DNA of 64,000 nt from Argopecten irradians. Its lineage: Eukaryota > Mollusca > Bivalvia > Pectinida > Pectinidae. Made by a program: the position numbers and the translations under genes. The stretch covers positions 29,153,963-29,217,962 of the forward strand of contig NC_091142.1 of NCBI RefSeq assembly GCF_041381155.1, in the 5' to 3' direction. The notes below the pieces were generated by a model. That model saw nothing but the letters and a program-made list of their open reading frames with translations. It did not search any database and was not told where the DNA came from. Below, piece by piece: positions 19,840 to 31,735 of the stretch; the stretch's first letter is position 1, and the number at the start of each line of letters is the position of its first letter.

Positions 19840-19904
19840 TGTTTACACGTCCGAGTTTGTGTTTGACAGCTGATCTCTACTACGTCTGAACACAAGTACA
19901 CAAG
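19840..19904 (+). promoter_or_regulatory. Candidate 5' non-coding exon of CYP4 locus C
   Basis: The stretch GACAGCTGATCTCTAC to ACAAG is followed by a good donor (GTATGT at 19905). A similar stretch with CAGCTGA and a CAAG/GTACGT donor sits upstream of gene D (39055-39099). Gene C has an acceptor (TTTCAG, 20801) eight nt before its ATG, so a 5' UTR intron of about 0.9 kb is plausible. The transcription start is not visible and the left boundary is arbitrary. Confidence 0.3.
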
Positions 19905-20644
19905 GTATGTTTGAGTAACGTCTTACTATGTATCCTATCTGACTTGTACTACATATATGGAAGGAAATAAGGATATTACACAGGCACACTAATATAAAAA
20001 GGTAATATGGCGATTAAGCACATGGGGTTTTCATAGGTAAATATATTTTTAGGATTCATGTTTTATATGAATAAACGAAACGAAAATCATCATTTTTTGT
20101 ATTGTAACTCTATAGTTTGCTATAGGATATATAATATTACTCTGTATAAATATGCAATTATATCCGTATTTTGAGCATTTTTTTATATATTTTTAGAAGT
20201 TATTTATATCAATTCTCTGTTATACTAAAGCAAATTGATTCTCCACATGCTAATGTATTTTCTTAATTTATAGATATTTGATTTACCGATTTGCATTTTT
20301 GACAGTATTTGGGGGTAAATCCAACATTTTTATTAAGTGATAGAAAGGAATATCGTATAATGTTTGAATGTTGTTTTAACAATGTTTTTTTCACTCTCTC
20401 TTCCCACAAATCACGACCCGTCATCGTACAGATTCAGCTGACTGCCGTCCGTATGATTGTCATTATCAAATGGATGTTGCTACATAATATTGCGAATGAA
20501 CAAATGATGACTATGAAGACGGAGTCGTATTAAAATTGTATTTCATTGTTAGATAATGTAACATTTTACACTTACAACACAAAACATTTACAGGTTCAAG
20601 CTATCAACTTTCTTAGAAAATCACGCTGGTAAATCAAGCGGTGC

Positions 20645-20733
20645 ATCTCGAGTCGGAGACCGGGGCTCGAACCTGACACCTTCGAGTGCAAGCGGGAGTG
20701 CTTTAACGATTGAATTGAGCTACTTGGTCGCCG
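20645..20733 (-). repeat. tRNA-like sequence (SINE head or tRNA pseudogene)
   Basis: On the minus strand there is an A-box-like TAGCTCAATTC (near 20722-20712) and, at tRNA spacing, a textbook B box GGTTCGAGCCC (near 20674-20664), followed by a partial acceptor-stem match. The anticodon arm does not fold cleanly, so a functional tRNA is unlikely. It sits less than 100 bp before the acceptor of gene C's first coding exon. Confidence 0.45.
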
Positions 20734-20809
20734 ACGATCGACCTCACCAAATCCAAAATTCTAATTACTTTACAAATTCTCCTTTATTTTACGAATTTCA
20801 GACTTAGGA

Positions 20810-23800
20810 ATGATGGATGTTGTCTCACTGGCCATAGTTTCTCTCCTGATCTGTGTTGTACTGTGGAAATGCATTGCAATCATCAAAACATACATGATCT
20901 ATATTAAGATATATAATTCTGAGAAGTTCCTGTCCATAGGGAAGTTCCATCCGATCTGGGGGCATCTTCATTTGGTAAATATTGATTATATTTCATATAT
21001 ATATATTTATCAGCTCTGCAGTTTTGGTGGCATTAAGGAGGTCAAAGATATGTCCCATTTAACAAATGTAAAAACAAGTTTTATTAATAATTTTGTCGCT
21101 TTTCCTCGACTGATTTTGTTTCAATGATAAGACGATTTTATTTACTAATAGAGTTAGCGTGTATCCTAATGGTAAAGTAATATCGTAAGTTCAGTAATTT
21201 GATACTGACAGGAGAACTGTTTTAAATTAACGAATTTATATTTTACAAAATAATGTGAATGCAGAAAAAATTTAAATATCTTTTTTTTGTAGACTAGTCA
21301 TGACTCGTGACTATGGTAAATGCGTAAATGATCGAAGTTGCTAAAAAAATTCTTAATTTAACCCAAAAGCTTCATGCTTTTGAACTAATTGCAAAGATTA
21401 GATTTTACTTGTACATGAATAAGCTATACTAATGGTAAAAGAAAACTTTCAATTTATAAGGTAAAAATTAGATTAAATCAAGCTTGCATGATTTTTTATT
21501 CTATCAAATAATTGATACCATATTTTCATTTCGGATCCCAATTAGATTCCAGAGTTTTCCGATTACGTACGTTTAGTCCGGAGGGGAATCCAAGACACTG
21601 GTAAAAGGATCACCGGCGTTTGGATGTTGTTTGCCTTTCCTATCCTCACAACATGTCACCCGGAGACTGCCAAGGTTTTATTGAAGTCATCCGAACCCAA
21701 ACCAAAGAGATTCGGAGAAGCCTATTATACCATCACTCCATGGCTCGGTAAGGATTATATCACATTATTCGTCTGATAACCGGTGACTTCAGTAAATAAT
21801 GACGTGACGCCAGAATTCTAAGACGTGATGAAAAAATGGCGTCCTCCACTAGATCTTTGCGTCACATTTATTACCTTTGTTTAGCTTGCATACAATTTGA
21901 TTTTTGATACAAACTATACCTCTATGTTTAATAAGCATTACCATAATTTTGCTTTATCAGACTTTATTTGAAAAAATATAATATTCTATCATATGGAGAT
22001 ACAAATGTACCGTATATTCGGTATATTTCGCGTAGATGGTATTTTCGCGATTTTGCGGGTATTGCTATAACCGCAAAACCTGATCCGCGAGAATTATATA
22101 TATTCTCAACAGCGAATAGTAAGATTTTAAAACGGCTGAAATTTGGTTTTCTCGTTATTTTTATTGTTTTTATAATTAAAATCTCAAAAAAATTGACCAG
22201 TGTAAGTAACCCGCTATTCGGTATCTGTATATTTCTCATACCTATGGGTGTAATACTGATTTATCTCTCATACCTATGGTTGTGATCCTTGTTTATCTCT
22301 TATACCTATGGGTCTAATACTGGTTTATCTCTCATACCTACTGCTCTAATACTGGTTTCATCTCTCATACCTACTGGTTTAATACTGGTTTATCTCTCAT
22401 ACCTACAGGCCTAAAACTGGTTTATCTCTCATACCTACGGGTTAATACTGGTTTATCTCTCATACCTAGGTAAATGTTATCTCATACCTGGTTTACTGTT
22501 TATCTCTCATACCTAGGTGTAATACTGGTTTATCTCTCATACCTAGGGTGTAATACTGATTTATCTCTCATACCTACGGGTGTAATACTGATTTATCTCT
22601 CATACCTCATGGGCCTAAAACTGGTTTATCTCTCATACCTATGGGTGTAATACTGATTTATCTCTCATACCTATGGGTGTAATACTGATTTATCTCTCAT
22701 ACCTATGGGTGTAATACTGGTTTATCTCTCATACCTATGGGTGTAATACTGATTTATCTTTCACACCTATGGGTGTAATACTGATTTATCTCTCATACCT
22801 ACATGTCTAATACTGGTTTATCTCTCATACCTATGGGTTTAATACTGATTTATCTCTCATACCTATGGGTGTAATACTGATTTATCTCTCACACCTTCAG
22901 GTCTAAAACTAGTTTAGACCTCATACCTATGGGTCCTATACTGGTTTATCTCTCATACCTATGGGTGTAATACTGATTTATCTCTCATACCTATGGGTCT
23001 AATACTGATTTATCTTTCACACCTATGGGTGTAATACTGATTTATCTCTCATACCTACATGTCTAATACTGGTTTATCTCTCATACCTATGGGTTTAATA
23101 CTGATTTATCTCTCATACCTATGGGTGTAATAATACTGATTTAATACTGATTTATCTCTCATACCTACTGGTCTAATACTGATTTATCTCTCATACCTAT
23201 GGGTGTAATACTGATTTATCTCTCATACCTATGGGTGTAATACTGATTTATCTCTCATACCTACGGGTCTAATACTGATTTATCTCTCATACCTATGGGT
23301 TTAATACTGATTTATCTCTCACTACCTATGGGTGTAATACTGATTTATCTCTCATACCTACATGTCACTGTTTATCTCTCATACCTACGGGTGTAATACT
23401 GATTTATCTTCAACCTATTACTATTTATCTCTCATACCTTCAGGTATAAAACTAGCTTATCTCTCATACCTATGGGTGTAATACTGATTTATCTCTCACA
23501 CCTACGGGTGTAACACTGATTTATCTCTCATACCTTCAGGTATAAAACTAGTTTATCTCTCATACATATGGGTCCTATACTGGTTTATCTCTCATACCTA
23601 CTGGTAAAGTACTGATTTATCTCTCATACCTATGGGTGTAATACTGATTTATCTCTCATACCTACGGGTGTCATACTGATTTATCTCTCATACCTTCAGA
23701 TATAAAACTAGCTTATCTCTCATACCTATGGGTGTAATACTGATTTATCTCCGTACCTACTGGTCTAATACTGATTTATCTCTCATACCTATGGGTGTAA

Positions 23801-26800
23801 TTCTGATTTTTCTCTAACACCTATGGGTGTAGTACTGGTTTATCTCTCATACCAAATGTCTAATACTGGTTTATCTCTCATACATATGGGTGTAATACCG
23901 ATTTATCTCTCATACCTATGGGTGTAATACTGATTTATCTCTCATACCTATAGGTGTAGTACTGGTTTATCTCTCATACCTACATGTCTTATACTGCTTT
24001 ATCTCTCATATCTATGGGTGTAATACTGATTTATCTCTCATACCTATAGATGTAGTACTGGTTTATCTCTCATACCTACATGCCTATACTGGTTTATCTC
24101 TCATATCTATGGGTGTAATACTGGTTTATGCCATGCAATTAACTGCTGAGGCTGTATTACATAGCTATTCTGTTTTAATCACTGCGTCAATTAAATTACA
24201 TTCTTCTCTTTGAATTTCAACTATGTTCAGAAACTATGCTGTTTTTACTATAAAGCACACAAACAACGGAGATTGCCTTAATTAAAATATCACGTAATTT
24301 TCATTGATGGAGAATTGATTTGCGGTTTTCTGTGAACTTATTTATCCCTTTCCCTAATGTCCACATATGAAATAGTCTTTTAATAGTTATTCAAATACTC
24401 AATGTATTGGTTTTACGTTATCTATCTAATCAGATAACACTATGGCAGCTAATATGAATTTGCGTTCGTTATAGGTGACGGGTTAGTGATTAGTAATGGC
24501 CGTAAATGGGAGAGGAACCGACGTCTACTCACACCGGCCTTCCACTTCGACATATTAAAGTCCTATGTAGATCTGTATAACGAAGTTTTCGATATATTTC
24601 TGGTAAGGATTTGTAGTAGTTATGCAGCATTTACAACTTCAAACAATTGTGTTGACATATATCGAAGGAATTTGACATTGGTTATATTTATATGTCTTCT
24701 CATTTCAAAACCGTGGTACGCGTTACAAACTAGCCCGAGATACTCTTGCCCTGACATCAGACTTAGACATTATGTTACAAAGGCCTAGACATCTTTCTGT
24801 CATAATGTCTTAAGTCTGGTGTCAGGGCCAGAGTATCTCGGGCTAGTCACAAACATTCATAAATATACACAGTTTTCATTATAGCATTATATATTATATT
24901 ATTTATAAAATATTTACCTAAAATATGTGATGAAATATTATTGTTGCAATAAAAATTTAGAAATATGCTATGATGCTTCATCATGAACATAATCAAATGC
25001 TTTATAAAATAGCCGAAATTGGTAGAAATAAACGATTTTATACTTTCTCACTTAAAGTAAAATTATAACTACCAGTATGTAACATAGAGGTTTCTAGATC
25101 CCAAAACGACATTAATAAATTACAATTTACCGTCGATTAGTCCCACATTCCGATAATTATGACCTCACAAAATTTACGTCAAAAGATGACGTCAGAGTCA
25201 CAGGAAGGTGAGTCTAATTGATGGTAAATTGTACTTTACTAACGTCGATTTGGGATTTCGAAACAACGGTATTAGTGTAACAATACATTTTGTTAACGAA
25301 CTAGTATTGTATGCAGAATAATATGGCAAAGAAAACATCGGACGGAAAGAGTGTTGAAGTTCAAGAACCGTTTATTCTTGCCGCTCTGGATATCATGCTG
25401 AGGTCTGCGTTTTCTTACGATTCAAACGTACAGGAACAAAGGTATAGTAGCCCATAGGATCGTTTTAATAGCGTTACTATTTTGTATATGCCGTATTTGC
25501 ATTTTATAGAGTTATTTTATGGGAAGGTATTGTGTGTTTGCAAACATAAGGTAATACTTTTGAGGGAAAGCAACTTGAGTTTCACTCACAAAAGAATGAC
25601 GCCACAATTTAATGGATACCTACCCGCAAGGAAGGTAACGCTGTGATTTGCAAATACGGAATAGAGGTTGCTAAGATAGATTTTTAACCACACTATACAG
25701 TCATATTATATTTCAACTATGTATCTGTATGCATCTAGAGCAATCGAAAACGTCGTCTGAAATTCAAGCAAATAACAATTTTCGAATATTATTGCTCATA
25801 ATAACTTCCATTTATTAGTTTGAATTTTATTTTCAGTGAAGAGAATCCTTACGTGGAAGGTGTGAGGCGTCTGACGTATCTAACAACATACAGAGCCTTG
25901 TAAGTAATGTGAAATAGTGTGTACAGTACTTTGTAAAGAATATAATGCTTTGGATGTTTTAAGTATCTCCGTAAAACTTCTTTTGTCAACATGTCAATCT
26001 GCAATCACAATACATTTGTATTTCAATTGTATGATCTACCCCATCCTCGATATTCCAGGGGTTCCGATCACTTACGATCTCTACACCCCTGGACTATCTC
26101 ATAGTAAAACTGGAGGCAATAGAATAGAACAGGTAACTTAGTCATTTGATGTACATCAAAAGAGCCGTATAACGCTACACTGCGGTTGACTCTGTGGCTT
26201 TGATGTTAGGCGTCGCTCTCTCTGTAGTCTTCAAATGAAATACTTGCTAGCCTGTGATTGGTCAAATGTTTTTCGCTGAGCTGCCTTCAATTTCACTATG
26301 AGATAGTCCAGGGGTGCAGAGATCGTAAGTGATCGGAAGCCCTGGAGTATCGAGGATGGATCTACCCTAATGATATGTCAATTTCCAAATAGATAACTAA
26401 TGAAGAAAAGATAAAATGCAACACCATCTACTTAAAATGATCATTTCATATATAGTTTTTCTCTCGAATAAACAGGAGGCCATGGCTGTATCCAGATATT
26501 CTATTCAAAATGTCAGCAGCTGGAAAAGAGTATTTCTCACATACTAAATACATACACGAGTTTGATGAGGAAGTCATCAGGGATCGTAAGGCTTCACTGG
26601 TATGTGTCTATGTGGTTTTTATAAAACATAAATATTGAGTGTTGTATTACATGGTAACCTTTGCAATACATTCTTGTGACGTCACTGCGTCACGAAAGTG
26701 ACGTTACGAAAATCTGATTGGTAGCATTTAACGTCATTTTAAATTGCTCCACCGATGACAAATTTCCTTTATCAAAAACAGGAGCAGGCGATTAAGTATT

Positions 26801-29800
26801 TTCTTCAGTTTCAAAAGTTACTTATTACACACCATTAACACCATTGCAAACGTTTTAGCTTTTAATTTTACTTTAAGATGAAAATATCAATAATAATCGA
26901 ACAGATTCGATGGCACTATGTCCTATATGGAATGATTACGCATGTACCAAAAGCAAAATAAATCATTTTAAATTACTTTTTGTGTTAATAAGACATGTAT
27001 ATGCACTATTAAAAACCAATTATTGCTCAAATGATGGGTGTCATTTATGCTCTGTTGGGGGTGGAGCATCAATAAGAAAGTATGCTGGCTTTATTACAAA
27101 GAAACCAAACAAATAGATTTGCATAAAAAATATCACGTATTTTCCATGATAAGTCGAGGTTGTCTTCAAACCTTTCTCAAAATGTCGGATTATAATAATT
27201 GTAAAATCGAAATAAAAATGTTGAGGTGTAAGTGCAAAATACTTTTTTTGTGGATATATGAAGGATAGGGATATTTTATCCGAGGGATCATAAAATGTAA
27301 ACCTGCGGGAAGCCTCACGTTTACACTATCGTGTGACTCTCTGATAGAATATCCCCTTCTTTCATATCCACACATGAAGGAGATTTATAATACTTAATAT
27401 ACTTATTTGTCAATATTTTAATTCAAGGTATCAAATTCTTCGAAACCAAATAAAGAGCGGTTAGACTTCCTGGACATCCTGCTGACCGCTCGAGATGAGA
27501 ACGGTGCAGGACTGACCGACCGTGAGGTCAGGGACGAAGTAGACACATTCCTTTTCGCTGGTTAGTTATCATTATTAACTGTTCCTGCGTTTTATTAATA
27601 ATCTCTTATTTTGGTGGAAAGGATTAAATCAGTGTTACGTGATATAAAGAAAATAAGAAACAATAAAAAGATGCAGCTGAATAATATTATCATGGTGGCC
27701 GGTTAGGGCCACCTCGCAATCTCGCAACTTGGAAGTCGAGGTTGCGAGATAATGAGGTGGTCCTAACCGGCCACCATAGATTATTGGCAATGCTAAAAGT
27801 ATCCTTTACTCGTATATTCCATTCCTCTATTTCCTCTTTTCTAATCTTTCGGTAACGAAAAAGACTATATACATGTAATCGACTCACATGGTATAAGTAT
27901 GTAGTGTATTGACTATGTTGCCCCATACGTTATGTGCTTACAGTAATCTTAAAGGGAATTAAAAATAAAATATAGTACTATGAATGTGTCAATTCGTGTA
28001 TTTGGGGGGTAGGGATGGTTTCTTTAGTACATACATGTGTTTGTAATCAATGAATTCAGTCTTTTGCATATTACAGAGTTAGCTCCCTTGCAGGTAGGTA
28101 TCGATTGTTACGTCATTATTTTGTGAGCGCAATTCACGTCGTTTTCTCCGAAAAGCATGACGTTACGCTCACAGCTCACAAGATGATGTTACAATCAATA
28201 CTTACCCGCAAGGATAGATAACTCAATTTATACAGAATATATCTCGTTATGTACCATACATTTCTAAATGCAATATATGCGATTTTTTTTATTAAAAAAA
28301 CCCCACGTGTACTTGGATAATTTCTAAGAGTCTCAAATAGCCAATTTCAACACAATTTGACATGTATATTAAGAACACTTAATTCTTGGTTTTTGTCCCA
28401 TGTTCTGTACTTAGATATTTGACTGTATACTGAGTTAAAAAGAACTGTCCATGTAACATTACAGGACACGACACGACTTCCGCTGCCCTTGGCTGGGCTA
28501 CATATCTGCTTTCTCAGAATCAGGAAGAACAGAGGAGAGTTTACGACGAGGTGATAGAAGTGGTGGGAGAAAAACACGATATAGAATGGTGAGTTGAAAA
28601 AACCATCATTGGGAACTGGTAATCCGTCTTTATATACTACACAGTAACCTCCCTTGCGGGTTGGTATCCATTGTGACGTCATTATTTTGTGAGCGAAATT
28701 CACGTCGTTTTCTCTGAAAAATATGATGTTACACCCGTAAACACGTGACGTCACAATCAATACCAACCCGCAAGGGTAGTTAACTCTTTAATATGCAAAT
28801 ACAGAATAAATAGACGAGGTGTTGTGAGAAGTGTGAGAAAACACATGACATAGAACGGTGAGTCGAACAAACCGTCATTGGGAACTGGTATGAAAAGAAA
28901 AACATGACATAGAAAGGTAAATCATTTTGAATCGGTATTAATAGATGAAGAAGGAAGTAGGGATTAAAATTATAGTCTTTTTCACCAGTGGCATATGCTG
29001 TGAATCAAAAGCGGGCTATGTGATAATAATTTAACGACAAATTATGTTAAAAGATATATTGGTGCATCTTATCTACGCTCATACATGTGTATGTTGAAAT
29101 TCAGAAGTGTTTAGATTACCAAAATTATTATCCAAACATAGATTTGGAATAATAAAACATTTGTGTATTATAAAATCGATAGTAACTTAAATATTGAACA
29201 ATAACAGATTTTTTTTTGTATATTAAAACACATCGAATTAGCTCCACGTGAAATTATACCTGCGCGTGCTCTATATTGATTATAAAAATAGGATTTAAAA
29301 TTAAAATTATTAGGATATTATAAGAAACATATTATAGAAATACTGACAGTTTTTCTCGGGACATTTTGATAATCAGAACGGTACTAGTCATCAAAATATC
29401 ATATGGAAAACTTTTGTAAAAAACTGACCTTAGATGCCGGTATCACAATTACTGTACTGCCATCTTTTTCGGATAAAAGCCTTTATCAGCAAATGTGACA
29501 TTTTATGACATGGTCGTTTTCTCATTCAAGGTCAGATATACAAGCACTACAGCGAGTATCCCTATTTATCAAGGAATCATTACGGATGTACACTCCGGTT
29601 CCTCTGATCTCCAGGGTAACCACACACGAGACAGAATTAGACGGACTTATAATCCCACCCAACAACCAAGTTACCATTCTAATTGACGCCATGAACCACA
29701 GAGAGGATGTGTGGACAGATCCAGAGGTACAAATGTAACGTCAGAATCGTTACGTTGTGATCCATATATTCTGTATTTGCATATTATTTCTCCTTGCGGG

Positions 29801-31735
29801 TCAGTATTGATTGTGACGTCATATGTTTGCGAGCGTATGTTTGCGAGCGTAACGTCAATTTTTTTCGGAGAAAACGACGTGAATTGCGACAACAAAGTAA
29901 TGAGGTTACAATTGTTACCCATCCGCTAGGTAGCTAGTTCTGTACTAAGCAAAGACGGCATAGTTAAAGATAGGATATATATTGCTTCTTCGTGAATAAT
30001 TATCATATTTCATCGAGTAGGGTGGAAACTTTGATATTTTTCACGGAGACGAGTGGTGCTTCGCACTCGTAAAAATATCAAAGTTTCTACTCTACGGGAT
30101 TAAACATAATTATTGCTCATCATAAGGGAATATTATGATAATTACAATTTTATGCCTTTGCCTAGGTCTATATTCGGCCTACTGATATAAGTACTGTATT
30201 TCAATCTGCCACGATACATATGTACTAACTCAATTTAAATCGTTACCTAAAATTAAGTTATTTCCAAACATTGGACACAAATTAATATGAAATAATCAAA
30301 TGCAACACATTTGTGTTCCAACAAATATTAGGAACGATGTACGTTATATCATATTTCTGGTTTATTATTTCAAAAAAGGTATTCTCGCTAAAACGATATT
30401 TTCACAGTAAATGTTGTGTTCAAATGGTGGTCAATATGGAAAGAAAATATCAAAATTTATATTTTCACTTCGTTCAAAGAATATGAATATATTTTCATCA
30501 CACAACTTCATATTTTACTACAAAAAATGTAATAAATCGGCATATTCTTTGTGATTTATGTCATTATCTATGATTTATGACTTGACATTCTATGTTGGAT
30601 TATTGTAAATGTTGGCTTAGAAATTACTCAAAATGTAGGTCATTGTTGTCATGTGATCGAAAGTTTCTTGAATTTCTGTTCATTTCACATTAGATTTCTT
30701 GAAACTTGTTTCGAAGGTTTTAGTTTTTTTCTTAACAAAGCTCGTAAATTAGACAAAACCTTTGAATTATTTACGGTTTGCACATTTCTTTTTATCCTCT
30801 TAAGGTATTTCGCCCTGACCGGTTTCTGGACGATTCCATAAGAGACCCATACAGTTTTGTACCGTTTTCAGCTGGGCCAAGGTATGGACGCTTGTCAAGT
30901 GTACTTCTTTATGCATTTATTGCAAATCCATAAACAAAACAATGTGGTGTCAATTTCGACAAAAAAAGTAGGGAAACAGCTGAAATATAAAAGTTTAATG
31001 TTTAATATTAGCCAGCTTTAATTAATGTGTATCTTAATTAACATTTAAAACGTCAGCCTAAAACAAGTTACTGTGAATCGCCTATATTCCACGAGTATTT
31101 GATTACGCGATCTTAACTGTTCAGTTTTATTCGCGAATACAAAATTTCGCGATTTCTTTATCTGAAAATGACTTACTTACTTATTGAAATGAGTATTTAT
31201 TAATGCATTTGTTATGCTTTTTTATCATATGTCTGTGTATAATTATGATATATTGTTTTGTATTTTCTACCTATTAATAGAAACTGCATTGGCCAAAATT
31301 TTGCCATGAATGAGATGAAAGTTGCGCTAGCAAAGTTAGTTAAAAGGTAGAGTATTTATATCAATGACGTCAGTTGGTAAAGATTAAGTTCGGCATTAAT
31401 AATTTAGCTATGAAGTCTGTGATATTAAGCATATAAAATAACACTTTGATTTCTGTTTAATTACAATCTTTTTCTATGGCATTTAAACTGACATGCAATT
31501 GAAATTAAAAAAACGATAATTAAGTATCGAATTTCAGAAACGGGCTATTAACTTATTATACATATAAGTAAGTCATGTCCATGTTGTATCAAAAGTGGTT
31601 ATCTTTTATTTCCAAAGATTCCGTATCATGCCAGATAATGAACACACGCCAGAAGTTTCATACGAAGGGATACAGAGGTCAAATTCTGGGATTTGGGTTA
31701 GATTAGAACAGAGAAACGCACAGAAGGGATCTTGA
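20810..31735 (+). CDS. CYP4: Cytochrome P450 family 4 (locus C), intact, 506 aa, 12 exons
   Basis: Exons: 20810-20974, 21546-21747, 24475-24602, 25317-25441, 25837-25899, 26476-26599, 27428-27560, 28465-28588, 29531-29726, 30805-30881, 31281-31346, 31618-31735; GT-AG borders, 1521 nt, one open frame ending TGA. The product has an N-terminal anchor, WERNR in the C helix, an I-helix reading FAGHDTT (Ala314 where B, A and most CYP4 enzymes have Glu), ExxR at E370-R373, PDRF, and FSAGPRNCIG with haem ligand Cys448. All catalytic landmarks are present, so an active ER monooxygenase of lipids is expected. Without the I-helix Glu its haem should be bound non-covalently, as in some vertebrate CYP4F members. 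Exon 4 also departs from its relatives (EPFILAALD for the usual IGLATLD block). Introns are swollen by a 1.9 kb minisatellite and several MITEs. The C-terminal tail is six residues longer than that of B. Two adjacent Met codons start it; the first is used here. Confidence 0.95.
22231..24130. repeat. 32-bp minisatellite, about 59 units, in intron 2 of locus C
   Basis: The unit is about 32 bp (TAATACTGATTTATC followed by TCTCATACCTATGGGTG). Units are variable: the GATTTA/GGTTTA position and the six bases after CATACCTA differ between copies, and a few copies are truncated. It fills most of the 2.7 kb intron between exons 2 and 3. The period is not a multiple of three and stops are frequent, so it is not coding. 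Confidence 0.97.
24729..24847. mobile_element. Foldback MITE, 46-47 bp arms
   Basis: The left arm (24729-24774, starting ACTAGCCCGAGATACTC) and the right arm (24801-24847, ending GAGTATCTCGGGCTAGT) are near-perfect inverted repeats around a loop of about 26 bp. It lies 126 bp after exon 3 of gene C. No clean target duplication is seen. Confidence 0.8.
25096..25254. mobile_element. Palindromic element, family S copy 1
   Basis: The inverted arms begin AGATCCCAAAACGAC and end TCGATTTGGGAT, with AAATTACAATTTACC and GGTAAATTGTACTT facing each other and a core holding CAAAATTTACGTCAAAAGATGACGTCAG. It lies in intron 3 of gene C. A decayed relative is at 9905-10040. Confidence 0.7.
25490..25664. mobile_element. 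Family Q palindromic MITE, degenerate copy
   Basis: The outer parts match family Q (CCGTATTTGCATTTTA at the left; TACCTACCCGCAAGGAAGG then TTTGCAAATACGGAAT at the right); the middle is diverged. It is in intron 4 of gene C. Confidence 0.6.
26034..26366. mobile_element. Family R TIR element with target duplication
   Basis: This is the best copy of family R. The element at 26041-26359 has inverted ends of roughly 65 bp (CCATCCTCGATATTCCAGGG versus its complement) and is flanked by ATCTACC on both sides (26034-26040 and 26360-26366; one more C can be included, giving 8 bp). A 7-8 bp duplication fits hAT-like or P-like transposition, but the ends do not let me choose. It lies in intron 5 of gene C. 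Confidence 0.85.
26739..27075 (+). mobile_element. Family P MITE copy 3
   Basis: It begins TTAAATTGCTCCACCGATGAC and ends GGTGGAGCATCAATAA; both ends are slightly decayed from the TTAA/AGATGCTCC consensus. It is in the same orientation as the copy at 975 and lies in intron 6 of gene C. Confidence 0.8.
27692..27777. mobile_element. Short foldback element, 37-bp arms
   Basis: The left arm 27692-27728 (ATGGTGGCCGGTTAGG to TCTCGCAAC) pairs with 27741-27777 with about four mismatches around a 12-nt loop. It is GC-rich compared with its surroundings and lies in intron 7 of gene C. A transcript crossing it would form a strong hairpin. Confidence 0.8.
28061..28240. mobile_element. Family Q palindromic MITE
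   Basis: The inverted halves read GAGTTAGCTCCCTTGCAGG and, returning, CCCGCAAGGATAGATAACTC, with TTACGTCATT and GATGATGTTAC in the arms and CACGTCGTTTTCTCCGAAAA at the centre. It is in intron 7 of gene C. Confidence 0.85.
28625..28808. mobile_element. Family Q palindromic MITE
   Basis: It has the same architecture as the copy at 28061. Both arms carry a perfect TGACGTCA octamer (near 28674 and 28746). It is in intron 8 of gene C, so two copies flank exon 8. Confidence 0.85.
29766..29962. mobile_element. Family Q palindromic MITE, inverted centre
   Basis: The outer blocks match family Q (CTGTATTTGCATATTA; TCCTTGCGGGTCAGTATTG; a TGACGTCAT site), but the central segment is in the opposite orientation (CGGAGAAAACGACGTGAATT) and a short GCGAGCGTATGTTT block is duplicated. 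It starts about 40 bp after exon 9 of gene C. Confidence 0.75.
30012..30099. mobile_element. Short foldback element
   Basis: GAAACTTTGATATTTTTCAC and its complement TAAAAATATCAAAGTTTC face each other around GAGTGGTGCTTCGCACTC, forming a hairpin of about 88 bp in intron 9 of gene C. Confidence 0.75.

Larger units (their letters stand above)
17945..20801. other. Intergenic region between CYP4 loci B and C
   Basis: An AATAAA hexamer at 17981-17986, 37 nt after the stop of gene B, is a plausible poly(A) signal. Beyond it are a 43-bp duplication (18439-18524), a TTAA-flanked MITE (19034-19436), a possible first exon of gene C ending at 19904 and a tRNA-like sequence at 20645-20733. Short open frames here have low-complexity translations and I assign no gene. 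Confidence 0.6.

Noticed and set aside
20645-20733. Functional tRNA gene
   Set aside because: A and B boxes are good but the stems, especially the anticodon arm, do not pair properly.
28347-28766. 139-codon minus-strand open frame
   Set aside because: It is antisense to exon 8 of gene C and runs through a palindromic MITE.
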